A DNA stretch of 6,953 nt from Candidatus Hydrogenedentota bacterium (lineage in GTDB: Bacteria; Hydrogenedentota; Hydrogenedentia; Hydrogenedentales; SLHB01): positions 1 through 6,953 of the forward strand of contig SLHB01000288.1 in NCBI GenBank assembly GCA_007136375.1. The letters are read 5' to 3'. The notes beneath the pieces were generated by a model. That model saw only the letters and a program-made list of their open reading frames with translations. It had not been told where the DNA came from and did no database searches. A program made the position numbers and the translations under genes. Below, piece after piece: positions 1-5,800 of the stretch. Every line of letters starts with the position of its first letter. Position 1 is the first letter of the stretch.

Positions 1-1
1 G

Positions 2-511
2 CCCCGCTGGTGTCCCCACGCGGCGCTCCCGGCCTACCGGCACGTCCCCAGCGTAACGCCCCACCCCGTCACCGATCCCCGGGGCCACAGCCACGGACAA
101 GCAGAGTCTTCCCCCCCTGACCTGCCGCCAGAAGCCTGGCGGGACAACGAGGCCTATCTCTGGGCCATCGACCTCTACAACCAGGGCTACCTCTGGGAGA
201 GCCACGAAGTCTGGGAAGGACTGTGGCGCGCGGCAGGACGCGGCTCCCGGCAGGGCCAGTTCTACCAGGGCCTCATCTTCAACAGCGCCGCTCAACTGAA
301 GGTCCTGACCGGACGCCTACGGGGCGCCGCGACCCATGGACAGCGGAGCCTCCATCGCCTGGAGCACGCGGCGGCCGGGGAGGACGTCTACATGGGCCTG
401 TCCCTCCCCAGCCTCACGGCGGCGCTACGGACGTATTACGCGCCGCTCTGGGAAACGCCGCCGGGGCCGCCCCGCACGAAGCCCCCCTGCCTCATTCCCC
501 GCCTGGGCTAG
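2..511 (+). CDS. DUF309-family protein, 5' end outside window
   Basis: The frame is open from the left edge to a TAG at 509-511 and gives 169 residues. It has no ATG before residue 131, so the start lies outside the window. The core is a DUF309 (PF03745) signature: the helix around residues 59-75 contains WESHEVWEGLW, and a second helix at 83-100 starts RQGQFYQGLI. Before it, residues 10-32 (LPAYRHVP, then TPHPVTDPRGHSHG) resemble the N-terminal segment I recall from planctomycete DUF309 proteins, so probably only a few residues are missing. The C-terminal tail (151-169) is proline-rich and looks unstructured. DUF309 proteins are small, helical and of unknown biochemical function; no enzymatic role is assigned here. 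The gene converges on the pseudopilin gene with 16 bases between the stops and no room for a separate terminator. Family assignment is from motif recognition and is fairly secure; function is unknown. Confidence 0.82.
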   Translation, partial: PRWCPHAALPAYRHVPSVTPHPVTDPRGHSHGQAESSPPDLPPEAWRDNEAYLWAIDLYNQGYLWESHEVWEGLWRAAGRGSRQGQFYQGLIFNSAAQLKVLTGRLRGAATHGQRSLHRLEHAAAGEDVYMGLSLPSLTAALRTYYAPLWETPPGPPRTKPPCLIPRLG

Positions 512-527
512 ACGCAGCGCCTTGCCG

Positions 528-1403
528 TCAGCTCGCCGCCGTGGTCACCAAGGCCATGTACGGGTTGACGGGGAATTCGTCGCTGGGCCAGCGCACGAAA
601 GACACATGGCCGTCCATGTAGAGCACGTTGGCGCCGCCTGGGGCATGGCTGAACCGTTCCGCCTCCGTCCGCAACACATCCCACATCACGGGCATGTCCG
701 AAGGCGCCATGGATCCCGCGCCAGGGTTGTTGATGTCGGTGATAAAGAAGCGCTCGACCCCCTCCCGGAGCCGCATGAAGGCGACCTCGCCGAGTTCCGG
801 ATGATACAACTGGTGATCTTGGAAGGGGTTGTTGAACATGGGCTCCACGGCGAGGATGATGTCATCGGGGTTCGCGCGCGGGTCGGTGGGGTCCAAGCCC
901 CACCCTTCCAGGTAACGGTTGTCCCGGGGCACGGCGTAGCCCACATAGCTGTAGGACTCATCGCCGTACAGGGCGAAGCGGCCGCAACCGTCCCGGGGGT
1001 TGAGGTCCAGGTCGCCGGCCTCGTCCACCCAGGCGCGCTCCCGTCCCGGCTCCATCACACCGTGGCCCAATTGGCTTGAAGGACAGATGAAGAGCGTGGG
1101 ATCGGCCAGGTATTCCGGGTAGATGGCCACGGGGTCGGGCATCCAGGTGTACTTCCGGGCCAAGGGGTTCGGTTCCGGATCACACTGACGCACCTTGGGC
1201 GGATAGTAGTCCCGGTGTTCGTTGGCGTACATCTTGTAAACCACGCCCATTTGGCGGAGATTGTTCGCGCACGAGGCGCGCCGCGCCGCTTCGCGGGCGC
1301 GGGCCAAGGCGGGAAGCAAAATGGCGGCGAGGATGCCGATGATGCCGATGACGACAAGCAGTTCGATGAGCGTAAATCCAGATCGCTGGCGCACGTAACG
1401 CAT
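528..1403 (-). CDS. Prepilin-type N-terminal cleavage/methylation protein with H-X9-DG-like C-terminus (pseudopilin-like)
   Basis: This is a 291-residue type II secretion/type IV pilin-like protein. Residues 1-9 are a short basic leader ending in G9. Cleavage by prepilin peptidase is expected between G9 and F10, with E14 at the conserved +5 position, and a hydrophobic helix runs to about residue 33 (FTLIELLVVIG, then LAAILLPALARAREAARR). It would be inserted in the inner membrane, or assembled into a pseudopilus, with the globular part outside. The C-terminus carries H253, the segment GGANVLYM and D264-G265, the 'prepilin-type processing-associated H-X9-DG' hallmark of planctomycete-like genomes, here with ten rather than nine intervening residues. 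The chosen ATG (1401-1403) has an AGGGGGA ribosome site eight bases upstream; an in-frame ATG at 1508 lies inside the preceding gene and adds a non-pilin-like extension. It is third in the sigma/anti-sigma cluster, 40 bases after the anti-sigma stop. Its actual role (fibre subunit, secretion pseudopilin or surface protein) is not known. Confidence 0.92.
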   Translation of the reverse strand: MRYVRQRSGFTLIELLVVIGIIGILAAILLPALARAREAARRASCANNLRQMGVVYKMYANEHRDYYPPKVRQCDPEPNPLARKYTWMPDPVAIYPEYLADPTLFICPSSQLGHGVMEPGRERAWVDEAGDLDLNPRDGCGRFALYGDESYSYVGYAVPRDNRYLEGWGLDPTDPRANPDDIILAVEPMFNNPFQDHQLYHPELGEVAFMRLREGVERFFITDINNPGAGSMAPSDMPVMWDVLRTEAERFSHAPGGANVLYMDGHVSFVRWPSDEFPVNPYMALVTTAAS

Positions 1404-1411
1404 TGCGAAGA

Positions 1412-1418
1412 TCCCCCT
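1412..1418 (-). promoter_or_regulatory. Ribosome binding site deciding the pseudopilin start
   Basis: The minus strand reads AGGGGGA here, eight bases before the ATG at 1403. It supports the short 291-residue form, whose leader is exactly that expected for prepilin peptidase, over the longer in-frame start at 1508. Confidence 0.7.
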
Positions 1419-1443
1419 ATATCCGGCCCGCGGCGCGAGCGGA

Positions 1444-2361
1444 CTATTGATGCAGCCCGGGCCCGTCCAAGGGCCCCGAGATGGCCCCCTGCGCGTTCCC
1501 GTTTCCATTTTCCAAGCTAGCGGCGAAGGCCTCTGGGTGGTAGAACTCCCGTGGATGCCAGTCCGTATACGACAAGCTCACGTCCACGCTCGCGCCGCTG
1601 CGCGGGTCCCAGTAGAGAATCCGCACGGGCAAACGGCTCCGGCGCAAGGCCCAAATCCGGGTGCGGTCCGGCGCGTCCACGCCCATGAGGTCGAACACCA
1701 CGAGATCGTGGGACAGGGTCACGCTCGGGTTCTGGTGGGGCACGGCGCGCATGCCGCTCATCCCCGGGAGGGTTTCCAGGAGCGCCTCCAAGGTGAACGA
1801 TTCGCGGGCGCCCATTTCCTCCAGCACATACTCCACCATACTCCGCGCCCACCGGATTTCCTCATGAGATTCGCCCGGATCTCCGGGATACTGGGCGCTC
1901 ATGTCGACGGTCTCGACCAATTGCCCCCCTTTCCCAAAGAACATCTCGTGGCCCGCGCGCATCCGCATCTTGCCGCCGTGCCCTACCCATAGCTCCAACT
2001 GGACGGGCTCTTCGACGGCGCCCCGCTTGGCGTAGATGGTGGCGTGGAAGAAGTCCGTCGAACCGAACTGCTCCACCACTTCGGCCCAGCTTGGCCCAAC
2101 GCTGCTCCAGAACAGGGCCCCCGCTCCGGCAAACAGGGCGGCCACCGTCACCGTGAAGACAGCGGCCAGGCGCAGCCACGGCGGCATGGCGCCGGCGCGC
2201 GTTCGCGGGCGCAAGCGCAAGCGAACGCGAAAACCTTCCAGGTGCCCCCGCAGACGCCGCTCCACTTCGGGCGGCGCCCCACCTTCGAATGCCGACTTCA
2301 CCATATCGTCTACCCCGTCCCCCGGCGCGTCCTGTTTCTTTCGTTCGAAATCCGGCGTCAT
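1444..2361 (-). CDS. Membrane-anchored anti-sigma factor candidate with large extracytoplasmic domain
   Basis: This is a 305-residue protein with one clear membrane segment. Residues 1-62 are charged and predicted cytoplasmic, ending in a run of alternating arginines (45-55) that fits the positive-inside rule. Residues 63-87 form a hydrophobic helix (LRLAAVFTVTVAALFAGAGA). Residues 88-305 would lie outside the membrane. The outer part begins PSWAEVVEQF and continues through a segment (104-155) of beta-rich character that resembles LolA/RseB-like sensor domains of planctomycete anti-sigma factors; this resemblance is an impression, not an alignment. The protein has no cysteine, so it cannot have the HxxxCxxC zinc anti-sigma motif. 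The main evidence for an anti-sigma role is position: its ATG overlaps the sigma-factor stop by one base (TAATG), and a GGAGG site (2372-2376) inside the sigma gene suggests translational coupling. Expected role: hold the sigma factor at the membrane until an outside signal arrives. It could instead be a membrane protein of unrelated function in the operon. Confidence 0.68.
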   Translation of the reverse strand: MTPDFERKKQDAPGDGVDDMVKSAFEGGAPPEVERRLRGHLEGFRVRLRLRPRTRAGAMPPWLRLAAVFTVTVAALFAGAGALFWSSVGPSWAEVVEQFGSTDFFHATIYAKRGAVEEPVQLELWVGHGGKMRMRAGHEMFFGKGGQLVETVDMSAQYPGDPGESHEEIRWARSMVEYVLEEMGARESFTLEALLETLPGMSGMRAVPHQNPSVTLSHDLVVFDLMGVDAPDRTRIWALRRSRLPVRILYWDPRSGASVDVSLSYTDWHPREFYHPEAFAASLENGNGNAQGAISGPLDGPGLHQ

Positions 2362-2954
2362 TATTGCGCTTCCTCCGGGCGTCCATACTCCGTTGGCGCC
2401 AGCAGGCGCCGCAGCCGCTGGCGGCCGCGTTCAACATGTTTACGCGCCGTGGCGTCACGGCAGCCCAGCGATTCCGCGATGTCCGTGTACGGCAAGCCGT
2501 GGACCAGGCGCATGATGACCGCGGCGGCTTGGTTGCGGGATAGCTGGGCAATGGCTTGAAAGACCGCCGACTCCTGCTCCCGCAGGGCCAATGCGTCCGC
2601 GGGCGACGGCGCGGTTCCCTCGCCGGCCGGCCGTTGGAGTTGCTCGCTCTTGCGCCGCCGCGCGCGCCGGCGCAGGGCGTCGTAACCCGCGTTGATGCAG
2701 ATGCGCAGAATCAAAGCTTGCGGATTGGGGTGCCGGCACACGCGATCCCATCGGCGCCAAAGCACGCTCAGGGCTTCCTGCATGGCCTCCTCGGCGTCTT
2801 CCGGGTCCTGGGTGATGCGCCAGATAGTCCGCACCATGCGGTGCTCAATGGGCCGGATCAGGGCCTCGTACGCCCGCGCCGCCTCATCGTCCCCCACGCC
2901 GCCGCTTTCGCCGTCCCGCGGTCCGCGCTGCTTTTCCGGCTCCCGTTCATCCAT
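2361..2954 (-). CDS. RNA polymerase sigma factor, ECF subfamily
   Basis: This is a 197-residue ECF (group IV) sigma factor, a cytoplasmic promoter-recognition subunit of RNA polymerase. A charged N-terminal extension (1-25) precedes sigma region 2 (about 28-100), which contains the typical DPEDAEEAMQEALSVLWRRW segment (region 2.2) and an arginine-rich end (95-102) expected to contact the -10 element. A linker (103-126) leads to sigma region 4 (about 128-185) with a helix-turn-helix: LPYTDIAESLGCRDATARKHV, then ERGRQRLRRLL. There is no C-terminal extension. Length and order fit the family. An in-frame TGA at 2973-2975 precedes the ATG and no other ATG or GTG lies between, so the start is well fixed; the nearest Shine-Dalgarno-like GAGG is 16 bases away, so initiation may be weak or leaderless. 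The gene heads the minus-strand cluster with the membrane anti-sigma candidate and the pseudopilin. Target promoters are unknown; autoregulation is typical of such pairs but not shown here. Confidence 0.93.
   Translation of the reverse strand: MDEREPEKQRGPRDGESGGVGDDEAARAYEALIRPIEHRMVRTIWRITQDPEDAEEAMQEALSVLWRRWDRVCRHPNPQALILRICINAGYDALRRRARRRKSEQLQRPAGEGTAPSPADALALREQESAVFQAIAQLSRNQAAAVIMRLVHGLPYTDIAESLGCRDATARKHVERGRQRLRRLLAPTEYGRPEEAQ
2372..2376 (-). promoter_or_regulatory. Shine-Dalgarno for the anti-sigma candidate, inside the sigma gene
   Basis: GGAGG on the minus strand lies ten bases before the ATG at 2361 and within the last codons of the sigma gene. Together with the TAATG overlap it suggests coupled translation of the two proteins, as is common for a regulator and its inhibitor. 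Confidence 0.6.
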
Positions 2955-2986
2955 GTCAATAAGATAGACGCCTCATCCTGCCCCAA

Positions 2987-2996
2987 CGTGTACACG
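2987..2996. repeat. Perfect palindrome CGTGTACACG, possible operator
   Basis: This 10-bp sequence is its own reverse complement and lies 33 bases upstream of the sigma-factor ATG and 130 bases upstream of the kinase ATG. Its position in a divergent promoter region fits a dimeric regulator site. A 10-bp palindrome can arise by chance, and no second copy was noticed in the window. Confidence 0.3.
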
Positions 2997-3011
2997 CAGC
3001 CCCGGCCGCAT

Positions 3012-3041
3012 TTGACTCCCAAGGGGCGGCCGTGCAAGAAT
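3012..3041 (+). promoter_or_regulatory. Possible sigma70-type promoter for the phosphofructokinase gene
   Basis: TTGACT at 3012-3017 matches five of six bases of the -35 consensus. AAGAAT at 3036-3041, 18 bases further on, matches four of six of the -10 consensus. It would give a leader of roughly 75 bases. The match is modest. Confidence 0.25.
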
Positions 3042-3110
3042 CCGCCGCGATACTGGGGCGCGCCGCTTTTCTTTCGACCTTCCTTTCGTAAGGTTTCAAT
3101 AGTAGCTTTC

Positions 3111-3116
3111 GAGGAG
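3111..3116 (+). promoter_or_regulatory. Ribosome binding site of the phosphofructokinase gene
   Basis: GAGGAG lies nine bases before the ATG at 3126. It fixes the start there rather than at any in-frame ATG further upstream, all of which would lie within or before the divergent promoter region. Confidence 0.75.
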
Positions 3117-3125
3117 AATACTATC

Positions 3126-4340
3126 ATGTCAACCCTGCAAGGCAACGTGTTGGTGGCCCAGGGCGGTGGCCCGACGGCCGTCATCAACCAGAGCCTGGTG
3201 GGCGCGGTGTTGGAGTCGCGCAAATTTCCGAATGTGGACCGGGTCTACGGCGCTCAGCACGGCGTCCGCGGCGTGGTCAACGAAGACTTTCTGGATCTTA
3301 CCGAGACCACGGTCAACAACCTGGAGGCCGTGGCGAACACGCCTTCCTCCGCCATGTGCTCGACACGGGACAAGCCAGACGTGGACTACTGCCAGGACAT
3401 ATTCCGCGTTTGCCAGGCCCACAACGTCCGCTTCTTCTTCTACATCGGCGGGAACGACAGCGCCGACACCTGCCGCATTGTTCACGAGGAATCGGCCAAG
3501 GCCGGCTATGACCTCCGGGTCATCCACGTTCCCAAGACCATCGACAACGATCTGAAAGTCACGGATCACTGCCCCGGCTACGGTTCCGCCGCCCGCTTCG
3601 TCGCCCAGGCCTTTGCCGGCGCCAATCTCGACAATCGCGCGCTGCCCGGCGTGTATATCGCCGTTGTCATGGGACGGCACGCGGGCTTCCTCACGGCCGC
3701 AGCGGCGTTGGCGCGCAGGTACGAAGATGACGGCCCTCACCTCATCTACCTCCCCGAGCGCCCACTGTCGAAGGAGCAGTTCGTGGGCGATCTCAAGGCG
3801 GCCTATGACAAGCACGGGCGTTGCGTGGTGGCCGTGTCCGAGGGCGTCTCCGATCCGAGCGGCCAGGCCATCGCCTCCCAGTTCACCGGCGGCGAGAAGG
3901 ACGCCCACGGCAACATCCAGCTTTCCGGCACGGGCGCGCTCGGCGATCTGCTGAGTTCCTGGGTCCGGAACGAGACCAATATCAAGCGGGTCCGCGCGGA
4001 CACCTTTGGATACTTGCAACGGAGCTTCCTGGGCTGCGTCAGCGAAGTGGACCAACGGGAAGCCCGGGACGTGGGCGAAAAGGCCGCCCACTTCGCCGTG
4101 AGCCAAAACAAGAGCGGCTCCGTCGCCATCCGCCGTGTTGGAGATTACGCCGTTGAGTATTTCCTCGCCGAGCTGAAGGACGTGGCGCGGGAATCCGTCG
4201 AGGTACCCGGCCATTTCATCAACGACGCTGGCAACGACGTAACCGACGCCTTCATCAAGTACGCCCGGCCCCTGGCAGGAGAATTGCCGGATTTCGCCCG
4301 GATTTCCGCGCCGGCCGTGCCGAAGGTGCTCAACAAATAG
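3126..4340 (+). CDS. pfp: 6-phosphofructokinase, pyrophosphate-dependent type
   Basis: This is a 404-residue cytoplasmic enzyme that phosphorylates fructose 6-phosphate to fructose 1,6-bisphosphate; PPi-using forms run the step reversibly and serve glycolysis and gluconeogenesis. The N-terminal loop GGGPTAVIN is at 13-21. The phosphoryl-donor loop reads YIGGNDS (106-112), with D111 where ATP-dependent enzymes have glycine. The catalytic motif PKTIDND (136-142) has K137, the residue typical of PPi enzymes, and the catalytic aspartate D140. MGRHAG (182-187), LPE with E211, and GYLQRS with R299 are the expected fructose-6-phosphate contacts. The whole protein closely follows the roughly 400-residue bacterial family I recall as PRK14072, where GGND is normal. 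The start is set by ATG 3126 with GAGGAG nine bases upstream; the frame stays open upstream, but that part overlaps the sigma gene antisense and is not pfk-like. The gene is monocistronic here, followed by a strong hairpin. PPi as donor is inferred from two residues and not proven. Confidence 0.95.
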   Translation: MSTLQGNVLVAQGGGPTAVINQSLVGAVLESRKFPNVDRVYGAQHGVRGVVNEDFLDLTETTVNNLEAVANTPSSAMCSTRDKPDVDYCQDIFRVCQAHNVRFFFYIGGNDSADTCRIVHEESAKAGYDLRVIHVPKTIDNDLKVTDHCPGYGSAARFVAQAFAGANLDNRALPGVYIAVVMGRHAGFLTAAAALARRYEDDGPHLIYLPERPLSKEQFVGDLKAAYDKHGRCVVAVSEGVSDPSGQAIASQFTGGEKDAHGNIQLSGTGALGDLLSSWVRNETNIKRVRADTFGYLQRSFLGCVSEVDQREARDVGEKAAHFAVSQNKSGSVAIRRVGDYAVEYFLAELKDVARESVEVPGHFINDAGNDVTDAFIKYARPLAGELPDFARISAPAVPKVLNK

Positions 4341-4349
4341 CCTGATCTC

Positions 4350-4368
4350 CCGCGGAATCCCGCCGCGG
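4350..4368 (+). repeat. Small GC hairpin just after the phosphofructokinase stop
   Basis: Two copies of CCGCGG (4350-4355 and 4363-4368) flank a seven-base loop and can pair. No T-run follows on either strand, so it is probably not a terminator by itself; it may protect the 3' end of the transcript or be incidental. Confidence 0.3.
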
Positions 4369-4393
4369 AAATAGGAAGCTCAACGAAACCAAG

Positions 4394-4438
4394 AACATCC
4401 CCCGGGGCCGCCACGGTTGGCGCGCCCAGGGGGATGTT
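4394..4438. terminator. Probable bidirectional terminator between convergent genes
   Basis: AACATCCCCC (4394-4403) pairs with GGGGGATGTT (4429-4438) as a perfect 10-bp stem around a 25-base loop that can pair further inside. On the plus strand the 3' arm runs into TTTT (4437-4440). Outside it CAACGAAA (4381-4388) can pair with TTTCGTTG (4438-4445; 4438 is shared with the inner stem), with the bases 4389-4393 bulged. It lies 54 bases after the phosphofructokinase stop and 37 bases beyond the stop of the convergent response regulator, so it could end both transcripts. The T-tract is short, so efficiency is uncertain, more so on the minus strand. Confidence 0.72.
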
Positions 4439-4474
4439 TTCGTTGGCTTCGGCGCGGAGCGGGCCACGCGAGAT

Positions 4475-5782
4475 TCAAACAGCTTCGGCCGGCGCGTCCT
4501 GCCGCTTGTAAACCTGAATGTCTTGGGCGGCCGTGAGCCGTTGAAGCCGCGAAAGCATGCTGACGCTGACAGCGGCGCCCTTCCGCACCAGGAACCGTCC
4601 GTCCTCGTCGTAGATGTTCTGGGCGAGGACCTGGCCAACGGTCAGTTCCAGGGAGGAAATCGTTTCGATGTTGTCGTCGCTTACCCGCTGCTGCAGGTCG
4701 CCGAGGAACCGGAGCGCCCGATCCGTCAAGCGGGGATCGTAGATGCTTCCTTTGTTCGTGAGGATATGCTGGCGGGCGCTGCGCCAGGGATCTTCCTCTT
4801 CTCCGTATGAGAGGTGGGTGTCGAATCCGTCGGCGAGACGGATGATCCGGGCGCTCAGGGGAATGGCTTCCTTCTGAAGCCGTTGGGGGAAGCCCGTGCC
4901 GTCGTAGTGTTCCGTGTGGGCCTCGATGATCTCCACGACCTCTTCCGCGCCGGGCACTTCGCTGAGCAAGGCCGCGCCGATGGAGGGATAGTGGACGTAG
5001 ATCTCCCGCTCCTCCGGCGAGAGGAGCCAGGGCGGCTTCCGCCGCACGGCGTCCGGCATGCCGAACTGGCCGATGTCATGGAGCAACGCGGCGATACGCA
5101 GGTTCCGCAAGGACTCCTTTTGCAGCCCCATCGCGGCGCCAAGACGGCTCGCGAAATCCTCCACGCGGGCGGCGTGGCTGCCCTTGAACTGCCCCACCTG
5201 GTTGATGAGATGGGACAACACGCGGACGGAGCCCAGGAAACCATCCTCCAACTCGCGCTGTTGCTTCTCCAAGTCCTTGATCGTCGACTCGAAACTTTGC
5301 GTCACGGACTTGAGCTCGCTGCGCAGGGTTTCACTGGCGTCCCGGATTTGCTCGCGCACGGCGCTCCGCGCGGCGTCCGGGGAAGCGGCGTTTCCGCCGG
5401 CGGGCTGTTGCTTGCGCCGCTCGGCCAAGGCTTTCACCTTCGCGCCAAGGAGCGCATAGGTCACCGGCTTGTACATGATGTCGTCTACCCCCCGGAGGAG
5501 GAGATCATGGACGATGCGCTCTTCCGCCACGGCGGTCAGCACCACGATAACAGGCGGGTTCGGTTCCTTGAGGATCTCGACGATGAGCTTGTGGCCGTGG
5601 ACGCCAGGCATGCGCAGATCGGTCACGATGGCGTCGAAACGGGTATGCGCCAGCAGGCGTTGCGCCTCGGCGCCGTCCGCCGCCGTCTGGCAATGAAAGC
5701 CGGCCCGTTTCAGGGCGCGCTCGGTGAGATTGCGAATACTTGTCTCGTCCTCTACAACAAGGGCTTGATATGGATTCGCCAT
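4475..5782 (-). CDS. Response regulator with atypical HD-GYP output domain
   Basis: This is a 435-residue cytoplasmic two-component regulator. The receiver domain (about 5-120) is complete: acidic pair E11/D12, phospho-acceptor D55 (VTDLRMP), T83 and K105 (YKP). A helical linker (about 138-182), rich in E, K, Q and S and likely coiled-coil, follows. The HD-GYP-like domain (about 185-365) keeps H203, the H235-D236 pair, H264, H289 and D318 as plausible metal ligands. Three hallmarks differ: HDIGK is HDIGQ (Q239), the HHE motif is HTE (T290), and GYP is GFP (F298). A C-terminal module (about 375-417; LELTVGQVLAQNIYDEDG, then KGAAVSVSMLSRL) resembles the extra segment often found after HD-GYP domains. 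Canonical members hydrolyse c-di-GMP; here activity may be changed or lost. ATG 5782 is chosen because the receiver begins right after it and GGAAG lies eight bases upstream; an in-frame ATG at 6094 lies inside the neighbouring gene. No cognate kinase is in the window. Confidence 0.93.
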   Translation of the reverse strand: MANPYQALVVEDETSIRNLTERALKRAGFHCQTAADGAEAQRLLAHTRFDAIVTDLRMPGVHGHKLIVEILKEPNPPVIVVLTAVAEERIVHDLLLRGVDDIMYKPVTYALLGAKVKALAERRKQQPAGGNAASPDAARSAVREQIRDASETLRSELKSVTQSFESTIKDLEKQQRELEDGFLGSVRVLSHLINQVGQFKGSHAARVEDFASRLGAAMGLQKESLRNLRIAALLHDIGQFGMPDAVRRKPPWLLSPEEREIYVHYPSIGAALLSEVPGAEEVVEIIEAHTEHYDGTGFPQRLQKEAIPLSARIIRLADGFDTHLSYGEEEDPWRSARQHILTNKGSIYDPRLTDRALRFLGDLQQRVSDDNIETISSLELTVGQVLAQNIYDEDGRFLVRKGAAVSVSMLSRLQRLTAAQDIQVYKRQDAPAEAV

Positions 5783-5790
5783 AACAGAAT

Positions 5791-5795
5791 CTTCC
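5791..5795 (-). promoter_or_regulatory. Ribosome binding site of the response regulator
   Basis: GGAAG on the minus strand lies eight bases before the ATG at 5782. It is a partial Shine-Dalgarno match but correctly spaced, supporting the start that gives a full receiver domain. Confidence 0.5.
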
Positions 5796-5800
5796 AGTAG

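Larger units (their letters stand above)
2955..3125. promoter_or_regulatory. Divergent intergenic region between the sigma operon and the phosphofructokinase gene
   Basis: These 171 bases must hold the promoters for the minus-strand sigma cluster and the plus-strand kinase gene. It contains a perfect 10-bp palindrome (2987-2996), a possible sigma70-like promoter for the kinase (3012-3041) and a CGTCTA element on the minus strand (2965-2970) that resembles the -10 of ECF promoters but lacks a recognisable GGAAC -35 at the right distance. No coding sequence is supported. Confidence 0.6.

Noticed and set aside
1404..1508. Longer N-terminus for the pseudopilin from the ATG at 1508
   Set aside because: It overlaps the end of the anti-sigma candidate and would put 35 residues before a leader that is already complete; the ATG at 1403 has AGGGGGA well placed.
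2198..2229. Nine-base inverted repeat CGCGTTCGC / GCGAACGCG with a 14-base spacer
   Set aside because: It lies within the anti-sigma coding sequence where alternating arginine codons precede the membrane helix; codon repetition explains it better than a regulatory site.
2556..3125. Long in-frame extension upstream of the phosphofructokinase start
   Set aside because: It lies antisense to the sigma factor gene and across the divergent promoter region. The family N-terminus begins at the ATG at 3126, which has a good ribosome site.
3129..4214. Open frame of about 361 codons on the minus strand opposite the phosphofructokinase gene
   Set aside because: It is a GC-rich shadow frame wholly inside a well-supported gene, with no recognisable domain.
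4814..5800. Open frame of about 328 codons on the plus strand opposite the response regulator
   Set aside because: It is fully antisense to a gene with intact receiver and HD-GYP-like domains and its translation has no familiar motif.
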